From assembly GCA_950097015.1 (NCBI GenBank), contig CATNEN010000010.1:3116501-3180500 (forward strand): 64,000 nt of DNA, given 5' to 3'. The notes under the pieces are model-generated. The model had not been told where the DNA came from, did no database searches, and saw nothing but the letters and a program-made list of their open reading frames with translations. The translations under genes and the position numbers were made by a program. Every line of letters begins with the position of its first letter. The first letter of the stretch is position 1. This DNA comes from Macrostomum hystrix (lineage: Eukaryota; Platyhelminthes; Macrostomidae). Positions 56,201 through 64,000 of this stretch are shown here, one piece after another.

Positions 56201-58785
56201 CTCACTGAGTGTGGGTGAAGGGCAGCGGGCACCTCACTGTGTATGGAGTGGGTGAAGGGCAGCGGGCACCTCACTGAGTGTGGGTGAAGGGCAGCGGGCA
56301 CCTCACTGTGTATGGAGTGGGTGAAGGGCAGCGGGCACCTCACTGAGTGTAGGTGAAGGGCAGCGGGCACCTCACTGTGTATGGAGTGGGTGAAGGGCAG
56401 CGGGCACCTCACTGTGTATGGAGTGGGTGAAGGGCAGCGGGCACCTCACTGAGTGTGGGTGAAGGGCAGCGGGCACCTCACTGAGTGTGGGTGAAGGGCA
56501 GTGGGCACCTCACTGAGTGTGGGTGAAGGGCAGTGGGCACCTCACTGAGTGTGGGTGAAGGGCAGCGGGCACCTCACTGAGTGTGGGTGAAGGGCAGCGG
56601 GCACCTCACTGAGTGTGGGTGAAGGGCAGCGGGCACCTCACTGAGTGTGGGTGAAGGGCAGTGGGCACCTCACTGAGTGTGGGTGAAGGGCAGCGGGCAC
56701 CTCACTGAGTGTGGGTGAAGGGCAGTGGGCACCTCACTGAGTGTGGGTGAAGGGCAGTGGGCACCTCACTGAGTGTAGGTGAAGGGCAGCGGGCACCTCA
56801 CTGAGTGTGGGTGAAGGGCAGCGGGCACCTCACTGAGTGTGGGTGAAGGGCAGCGGGCACCTCACTGTGTATGGAGTGGGTGAAGGGCAGCGGGCACCTC
56901 ACTGTGTATGGAGTGGGTGAAGGGCAGCGGGCACCTCACTGTGTATGGAGTGGGTGAAGGGCAGCGGGCACCTCACTGAGTGTAGGTGAAGGGCAGCGGG
57001 CACCTCACTGAGTGTGGGTGAAGGGCAGCGGGCACCTCACTGAGTGTGGGTGAAGGGCAGCGGGCACCTCACTGAGTGTAGGTGAAGGGCAGCGGGCACC
57101 TCACTGAGTGTAGGTGAAGGGCAGCGGGCACCTCACTGAGTGTGGGTGAAGGGCAGCGGGCACCTCACTGAGTGTGGGTGAAGGGCAGTGGGCACCTCAC
57201 TGAGTGTAGGTGAAGGGCAGCGGGCACCTCACTGAGTGTAGGTGAAGGGCAGCGGGCACCTCACTGAGTGTAGGTGAAGGGCAGCGGGCACCTCACTGAG
57301 TGTGGGTGAAGGGCAGCGGGCACCTCACTGAGTGTGGGTGAAGGGCAGCGGGCACCTCACTGAGTGTGGGTGAAGGGCAGTGGGCACCTCACTGAGTGTA
57401 GGTGAAGGGCAGCGGGCACCTCACTGAGTGTAGGTGAAGGGCAGCGGGCACCTCACTGAGTGTGGGTGAAGGGCAGCGGGCACCTCACTGAGTGTAGGTG
57501 AAGGGCAGCGGGCACCTCACTGAGTGTGGGTGAAGGGCAGCGGGCACCTCACTGTGTATGGAGTGGGTGAAGGGCAGCGGGCACCTCACTGTGTATGGAG
57601 TGGGTGAAGGGCAGCGGGCACCTCACTGAGTGTGGGTGAAGGGCAGCGGGCACCTCACTGTGTATGGAGTGGGTGAAGGGCAGCGGGCACCTCACTGTGT
57701 ATGGAGTGGGTGAAGGGCAGCGGGCACCTCACTGAGTGTGGGTGAAGGGCAGCGGGCACCTCACTGTGTATGGAGTGGGTGAAGGGCAGCGGGCACCTCA
57801 CTGAGTGTGGGTGAAGGGCAGCGGGCACCTCACTGTGTATGGAGTGGGTGAAGGGCAGCGGGCACCTCACTGAGTGTAGGTGAAGGGCAGCGGGCACCTC
57901 ACTGTGTATGGAGTGGGTGAAGGGCAGCGGGCACCTCACTGTGTATGGAGTGGGTGAAGGGCAGCGGGCACCTCACTGAGTGTGGGTGAAGGGCAGCGGG
58001 CACCTCACTGAGTGTGGGTGAAGGGCAGTGGGCACCTCACTGAGTGTGGGTGAAGGGCAGTGGGCACCTCACTGAGTGTGGGTGAAGGGCAGCGGGCACC
58101 TCACTGAGTGTGGGTGAAGGGCAGCGGGCACCTCACTGAGTGTGGGTGAAGGGCAGCGGGCACCTCACTGAGTGTGGGTGAAGGGCAGTGGGCACCTCAC
58201 TGAGTGTGGGTGAAGGGCAGCGGGCACCTCACTGAGTGTGGGTGAAGGGCAGTGGGCACCTCACTGAGTGTGGGTGAAGGGCAGTGGGCACCTCACTGAG
58301 TGTAGGTGAAGGGCAGCGGGCACCTCACTGAGTGTGGGTGAAGGGCAGCGGGCACCTCACTGAGTGTGGGTGAAGGGCAGCGGGCACCTCACTGAGTGTG
58401 GGTGAAGGGCAGCGGGCACCTCACTGTGTATGGAGTGGGTGAAGGGCAGCGGGCACCTCACTGTGTATGGAGTGGGTGAAGGGCAGCGGGCACCTCACTG
58501 TGTATGGAGTGGGTGAAGGGCAGCGGGCACCTCACTGTGTATGGGTGAAGGGCAGCGGGCACCTCACTGAGTGTGGGTGAAGGGCAGCGGGCACCTCACT
58601 GAGTGTGGGTGAAGGGCAGTGGGCACCTCACTGAGTGTGGGTGAAGGGCAGCGGGCACCTCACTGAGTGTGGGTGAAGGGCAGCGGGCACCTCACTGAGT
58701 GTGGGTGAAGGGCAGCGGGCACCTCACTGTGTATGGAGTGGGTGAAGGGCAGCGGGCACCTCACTGTGTATGGAGTGGGTGAAGC
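53300..58785. repeat. 5.5-kb satellite of 32/37-bp units with higher-order repeats
   Basis: About 165 copies of CACTGAGTGTGGGTGAAGGG followed by CAGCGGGCACCT (32 bp). Subsets of 37-bp copies read CACTGTGTATGGAGTGGGTG. Identical blocks with the same order of short and long units begin at about 54776, 56128 and 57655. Spacing is 1352 bp (consistent with 41 units, 8 of them long) and 1527 bp (46 units, 11 long). Minor variants GTAGGTG and GGCAGTGG repeat in register between blocks. It starts about 60 bp after the channel gene's stop codon. Confidence 0.97.
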
Positions 58786-59030
58786 AGCCACTTACTCCAT
58801 TAAAAACAGTCCATCTTAATTGCAGTCTTGCTTTTTGCACTGTAATCCTGATAATCATGCATTACGCCTGTATATTTTCTGTTAAAAGTTATTCTGTTCT
58901 GTTCTGCAACAAGTGCTTCGTGTTTAAAATCAAAGTAAAAGAAAACGAAGTTTTCCATCAATTTTAGACCAGGTCATGCCTCTTCACTCTGCTTTGCAGC
59001 TACAAAATATAACTGAGCAGGCAGACATAT
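58786..59030. other. Unique spacer between two arrays
   Basis: About 245 bp of non-repetitive sequence. No gene seen. Confidence 0.5.
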
Positions 59031-59732
59031 CTGTGAGACAGTAGATGGTCAGGTCAGTGAGACAGTAGATGGACAGGTGAGTGAGAAAGCAGATGGACAG
59101 GTGAGTGAGACAGCAGGTGGACAGGTGTGAGACAGCAGGTGGACAGGTGTGAGACAGCAGGTGGACAGGTGAGTGAGACAGTAGGAGGACAGGTGAGTGA
59201 GACAGCAGGTGGACAGGTGTGTGAGACAGTAGATGGACAGGTGAGTGAGACAGCAGGTGGACAGTTGTGTGAGACAGTAGATGGACAGGTGAGTGAGACA
59301 GTAGATGGACAGTTGTGTGAGACAGTAGGTGGACAGGTGTGTGAGACAGTAGGAGGACAGGTGAGTGAGACAGTAGGTGGACAGGTGTGTGAGACAGTAG
59401 GAGGACAGGTGAGTGAGACAGCAGGTGGACAGTTGTGTGAGACAGTAGGTGGACAGGTGTGTGAGACAGTAGGAGGACAGGTGAGTGAGACAGTAGGTGG
59501 ACAGGTGTGTGAGACAGTAGGAGGACAGGTGAGTGAGACAGTAGGTGGACAGGTGTGTGAGACAGTAGGAGGACAGGTGAGTGAGACAGTAGGTGGACAG
59601 GTGTGTGAGACAGTAGGAGGACAGGTGAGTGAGACAGCAGGTGGACAGTTGTGTGAGACAGTAGGTGGACAGGTGTGTGAGACAGTAGGAGGACAGGTGA
59701 GTGAGACAGCAGGTGGACAGGTGAGTTAGTGA
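59031..59732. repeat. Minisatellite, 24-bp unit
   Basis: About 29 copies of GTGAGTGAGACAGTAGGTGG followed by ACAG, with GTGTGTGAG, GCAGGTGG, TAGATGG and TAGGAGG variants. Alternation of two unit types in the second half suggests a 48-bp dimer. The open frames on both strands are repeat artefacts. Confidence 0.95.
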
Positions 59733-60175
59733 GCAGTTGGACAGTGAGAGAGCTGATGAGACAAGTATCAAAAGTAGCGAAGCAGGAAGCGCTGACTGGG
59801 TATGATTCTTTAATTCAAAGATTGCTTCATCGAGTCTTCAGTGCAGCACAATCAAGCGGCAGCAGGGTAGGCAGCCATCAAGGCACTCCAGCATATTGCA
59901 GGGCTGGTCAGTTTGCCCTGAGGCAACGCACAGACTCCTCCTCCATCTCCGTAAGAGTCGCGGCATCAGGTTGGTCAAGGCCGGTTGTTTGAGAGCCCGT
60001 GCAGATATTCCCATAGTCTGGGTGGGGGCAGAATGTCTGCCCGGCTCTTTGACTAACTGATCAGAATAGAGCTCTTATAGGGAAGTAGCATCCATGGCTG
60101 CTGCCTGCTTGGGCATGTAACAAGTTTAACTGCTTCAGCAAATTTACTTCACCGTGCAGGAGCCGCAGTATAGCA
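59733..60175. other. Unique spacer; no gene recognised
   Basis: Mixed sequence. An open frame runs out of the preceding array to 59992 but shows no recognised domain. Confidence 0.45.
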
Positions 60176-60695
60176 CAGTATAAACACTATAGCAACCCAA
60201 TAGATCAGACTGAGCATATTATAGCAGCCCGATAGATCAGGCTGAGCACAGTATGGCAACCCAATAGATCAGGCTGAGCACAGTATGGCAACCCAATAGA
60301 TCAGGCTGAGCACAGTATGGCAACCCAATAGATCAGGCTGAGCACAGTATGGCAACCCAATAGATCAGGCTGAGCACAGTATGGCAACCCAATAGATCAG
60401 GCTGAGCACAGTATGACAACCCAATAGATCAGGCTGAGCACAGTATGGCAACCCAATAGATCAGGCTGAGCACAGTATGGCAACCCAATAGATCAGGCTG
60501 AGCACAGTATGACAACCCAATAGATCAGGCTGAGCACAGTATGGCAACCCAATAGATCAGGCTGAGCACAGTATGGCAACCCAATAGATCAGGCTGAGCA
60601 CAGTATGACAACCCAATAGATCAGGCTGAGCACAGTATGGCAACCCAATAGATCAGGCTGAGCACAGTATGGCAACCCAATAGATCATGCTGTGC
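60176..60695. repeat. Minisatellite, 32-bp unit
   Basis: About 16 copies of CACAGTATGGCAACCCAATA followed by GATCAGGCTGAG. Edge copies are diverged at both ends. One GATC per unit. Confidence 0.96.
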
Positions 60696-61190
60696 ACTGT
60701 ATGGCATTTACATAGCTCAAAAGCAGAAGACATTCAAGCCATTAAACTTTCGGGCTAAAAGGCGTGTTAAATTTTGGCTGGGTGAACTAAACAGCTCCAT
60801 GCGGGTGTCCTGCAGCGAATTCCCTGAAGGGGAGAAACACAAATCCTGCAAGAGCCAGTTCTGCAGCTCATCCCGCTGATTGCCGAAGCCTTGAAATTGC
60901 CAAAAGGGAATTTTTAACTCCCAGCTTCTAATTCCCACAGGAGAAGAAAATTGAAATTTGAAACAAAAACCTGACCACAGGAGGAGCTTCAGTGCTAAAG
61001 GTAATTTATTGCCCAGAAAAAAGGAAACAAATTAAAAAGCTGGCAACTAATAGAATTTCAATTAGGCTGAAAGCAATCAACAATGCGAAGCGGCCAGAAC
61101 TCCCATCTTATTTGTCCCTTCTATTGACTCGGGGTCTGAGAGTTCAGACAGACTTTTAAAAAGTAACTTTTGTCTGGCGAGTTTGACTAT
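60696..61190. other. Unique spacer; no gene recognised
   Basis: About 490 bp between two 32-bp arrays. No supported coding or RNA feature. Confidence 0.45.
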
Positions 61191-61191
61191 G

Positions 61192-62062
61192 GCCAGTGAG
61201 CAGATTACTCTAAGAATCGGTCATTCAGTGAGCAGATTACTCTAAGAATCGGTCATTCAGTGAGCAGATTACTTTAAGAATCGGTCATTCAGTTAGCAGA
61301 TTACTTTAAGAATCGGTCATTCAGTGAGCAGATTACTCTAAGAATCGGTCATTCAGTGAGCAGATTACTCTAAGAATCGGTCATTCAGTGAGCAGATTAC
61401 TCTAAGAATCGGTCATTCAGTGAGCAGATTACTCTAAGAATCGGTCATTCAGTTAGCAGATTACTTTAAGAATCGGTCATTCAGTGAGCAGATTACTCTA
61501 AGAATCGGTCATTCAGTGAGCAGATTACTCTAAGAATCGGTTATTCAGTGAGCAGATTACTCTAAGAATCGGTCATTCAGTGAGCAGATTACTCTAAGAA
61601 TCGGTCATTCAGTGAGCAGATTACTCTAAGAATCGGTCATTCAGTGAGCAGATTACTCTAAGAATCGGTCATTCAGTGAGCAGATTACTCTAAGAATCGG
61701 TCATTCAGTGAGCAGATTACTCTAAGAATCGGTCATTCAGTGAGCAGATTACTCTAAGAATCGGTCATTCAGTGAGCAGATTACTCTAAGAATCGGTCAT
61801 TCAGTGAGCAGATTACTCTAAGAATCGGTTATTCAGTGAGCAGATTACTCTAAGAATCGGTCATTCAGTGAGCAGATTACTCTAAGAATCGGTCATTCAG
61901 TGAGCAGATTACTCTAAGAATCGGTCATTCAGTGAGCAGATTACTCTAAGAATCGGTCATTCAGTGAGCAGATTACTCTAAGAATCGGTCATTCAGTGAG
62001 CAGATTACTCTAAGAATCGGTCATTCAGTGAGCAGATTACTCTAAGAATCGGTCATTCAGTG
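61192..62062. repeat. Minisatellite, 32-bp unit
   Basis: About 27 copies of CAGTGAGCAGATTACTCTAA followed by GAATCGGTCATT. Rare variants are TTAGCAG, CTTTAAG and GGTTATT. Copies are otherwise nearly identical, so homogenisation is recent. Confidence 0.97.
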
Positions 62063-63499
62063 AGACCTAGTAAATCGTTTTATGACAGAAAATGAACAAG
62101 AAGGCGAATAAAACTTGGCACACTTCGATTAAAAGTGCAAAGCATGTCGGGACGAATTAAACCGGTCACAAACGGAACATACCTCGGGTCTTAAGAGACC
62201 ATATCAGCATATTTTATTATAATCAACTATTATTTTCGCATTTTCGCTGGCAGTAAAGAAGCAACGGCCATCAAATAAGCAAATCTGACAGGCGAAGCGA
62301 ATTTTAAAAGAAAAATTAATTCAGTGCTTAATAAAAATCACTCGTTGCTACTTCTAGTAGCCACAAAAGAGCATTAGGAGAGGGAGATTGGAAAAAATAA
62401 AAAAATCTCGTTACACCAAGTTGCGAACTAGAAAAGAACCTGACAAACTCAAACTTAGGGCCGCTAATTCGGTTTGGACCATAGAAGGACAGCCCTGCAC
62501 AGATCAGAGTCGGCTTATTCTTGAATCATTGATGCAGACGAAAAACTGCGGCCCAAAAACCTAGTGTTTTAGTTCATGTTGGATAAATACAATTACTTGA
62601 ATAATATAACCAAGCAAGGCTAGTATTGTGCAGGCAGGCCGACAGAAATAGATGAGAACGGCATTGATTAGCGAGAAGAACAGGAAAGCACAATTGAATT
62701 CTCGACAGTCGCTGTGTCGAAAATGTGAAACGTGCCGAAATTGATAGCAATACACTTTAAGTAGTATATAAGGAGCGGTAGCGAGGAAATTAAAGCAGAC
62801 TATCGAGCATTCGGATTTATCGATATAAGCCTTCCCAGGACGCCAGGCTTAAGAGTAAAAGAGCAGACAACGATTGCACAAGTAATCTGAGAAACCAATA
62901 TTTACTGAGGCTACTGTCTGCTAGGCTAATTTAGTTTAGTCATATTTGAATAGTTCTTTGTTACAACAAAATACTTCATCACAGAGCGGCTATAAACACC
63001 ATAGAGAGCAGGCCGAGAGCTCATATCAGATCTAGGCTTACAGAAGAGGAATAAAATGGGGGAGAAAACTAGACCAAATGACGAATTCGAAGATGAAGAG
63101 AGCATTGTTGAATAGTTGAATCAGATAAGCTGTAGATGAGTCACAATTAACGATTCTCTGTTGCAAATTTAATAAAAAAGACAAGTCAAGTTTCATGAAC
63201 AACGAATTAGGCTGGAGCGAAAACTCTACTCTTGTCCACCGCTAAAGAACCTGTTACCAGGTGCCGACAGAGAAATTAACCAGAGTGCTCAAACACAACA
63301 CAGCAGCGATACCGTAGGCATTGTTGGCGGGCGATGAGGCAAGGCGAAACTGGGGGGAAGGTGCTGGCAAATCCGTGACCAAGGCAACACCGATGGGCAT
63401 ACAAAAATATAAGAGGGGACACTCCAATCAATAATCAATGCGATACAAAGACTGTCCGACAGAGCAGAATAAACAGAAAGAAGATTTGCAGCAATTGCA
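62063..63499. other. Array-free 1.4-kb gap
   Basis: AT-rich sequence between the last array and the final partial gene. No gene is seen; it should contain the 3' UTR of the minus-strand gene that follows. Confidence 0.5.
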
Positions 63500-64000
63500 T
63501 CACAACTTATTCAATTCTGAGGCGCCTTCCATCTGGTTCTGATGCTCGCTTCCGCCCACGCCGCCTGAACCTGAACCTGACGGCGACGATGAAGCGCTTG
63601 ACGATCGATGCAGGGCCGCGCTGCCGCTTCCCCCGCCGGCCCGACAACTGGTCCTGGATGAAGACTTGAGCACGGAGGATTCCGTGCCGCTGCTGCCACC
63701 GCCACCGACAGCACCTAGCAGCTCCTCCGGCTGCTCATTCGCCGCCTCATCGCCAGGCGCCTCCTCTGACTGATTTTTGGCGCCCCCGCTATTGGACGAC
63801 TCACTGTCGCCCTCCTTTCGGCAGCCGTCTTCGACGTTGCTATCCTCGTCGTCGTCATCGTCATCATCGTCACTGCCTCCGGCTTGCGACTCTGGACGGT
63901 CCTCTAAAGCTCCGGCAATCTCGGTGTCGCCGCCATCGCCAGCGCGCAAAAGGGCGAGAATTTCCGAAGCGAGGGTGCCGATAGCGACGCAGAGTCGCTG
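63500..64000 (-). CDS. C-terminal exon of an unidentified protein with acidic, Ser-rich tail (partial)
   Basis: An open minus-strand frame runs from the window edge to a TGA at 63500-63502, 166 codons before the stop. Near the edge it reads RLCVAIGTLASEILALLRAG, a hydrophobic, probably helical segment. The rest is low-complexity: an Asp/Glu block with eight consecutive Asp, then Ser/Gly/Ala-rich stretches ending EGASELNKL. Codon use is GC-rich, as in the other coding exons here, and the frame lacks tandem-repeat structure, so I regard it as real. The beginning lies outside the window and I do not recognise the family. Confidence 0.55.
   Translation of the reverse strand, partial: QRLCVAIGTLASEILALLRAGDGGDTEIAGALEDRPESQAGGSDDDDDDDDEDSNVEDGCRKEGDSESSNSGGAKNQSEEAPGDEAANEQPEELLGAVGGGGSSGTESSVLKSSSRTSCRAGGGSGSAALHRSSSASSSPSGSGSGGVGGSEHQNQMEGASELNKL

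Noticed and set aside
54776-57939. Three identical 94-codon frames
   Set aside because: They are the same segment of the 32/37-bp satellite repeated by higher-order duplication; useful as markers, not genes.
59049-59992. Frames of 200-240 codons and an 87-codon frame leaving the array
   Set aside because: The first two are repeat translations. The third shows no domain, splice structure or coding character.

Overview
This is a nuclear contig from an invertebrate animal. The genes are split by GT-AG introns and encode animal housekeeping proteins: ORC3, VPS51, LZTR1, MFSD14, SLC25A32, PSME3IP1, ribosomal protein eL33, a severin-type gelsolin and a DEG/ENaC channel. Exons are GC-rich. Introns and gaps are AT-richer and packed with minisatellites. 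This, with the three-domain gelsolin, would fit a lophotrochozoan, perhaps a free-living flatworm such as a macrostomid. The clade is an inference from general character and not from a marker gene.

Layout. 0-7.0 kb holds no supported gene, only five tandem arrays: a 21-bp unit, a TAGA microsatellite, ~15-bp, 28-bp and 30-bp units. From 7.0 to 44.8 kb ten genes follow one another, all on the minus strand: RPL35A, ORC3, VPS51, a severin/gelsolin-like gene, SLC25A32, two adjacent mitochondrial-SSB-like genes, MFSD14, LZTR1 and PSME3IP1. From 44.8 to 48.7 kb lies an AT-rich spacer that separates PSME3IP1 from a divergent plus-strand DEG/ENaC channel gene (48.7-53.2 kb). It is the longest gap without an obvious tandem array. 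From 53.3 to 62.1 kb four more arrays follow, led by a 5.5-kb satellite of 32/37-bp units with higher-order repeats. The window ends in the last exon of an unidentified minus-strand gene coding for an acidic, Ser-rich tail.

Exon structures were rebuilt by hand from splice sites, reading phase and family conservation. All phases agree within each gene. Reconstructed lengths are ORC3 699 aa, LZTR1 839 aa, VPS51 776 aa plus a missing first exon, SLC25A32 319 aa, gelsolin-like 369 aa, DEG/ENaC 611 aa and MFSD14 about 578 aa. From memory of the families, these are close to the usual lengths.

The most distinctive property is that many introns and most gaps carry their own private minisatellite. 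Units run from 15 to 52 bp and are different and unrelated in sequence. Some arrays fill nearly the whole intron and stop within about 7-15 bp of a splice site. By rough estimate tandem arrays make up some 40% of the window. Several show higher-order repeats, many contain GATC, and five have exactly 32-bp units. A candidate 9-nt microexon in MFSD14 and the tandem pair of SSB-like genes also stand out. The genes have no common pathway; they are a housekeeping cluster.
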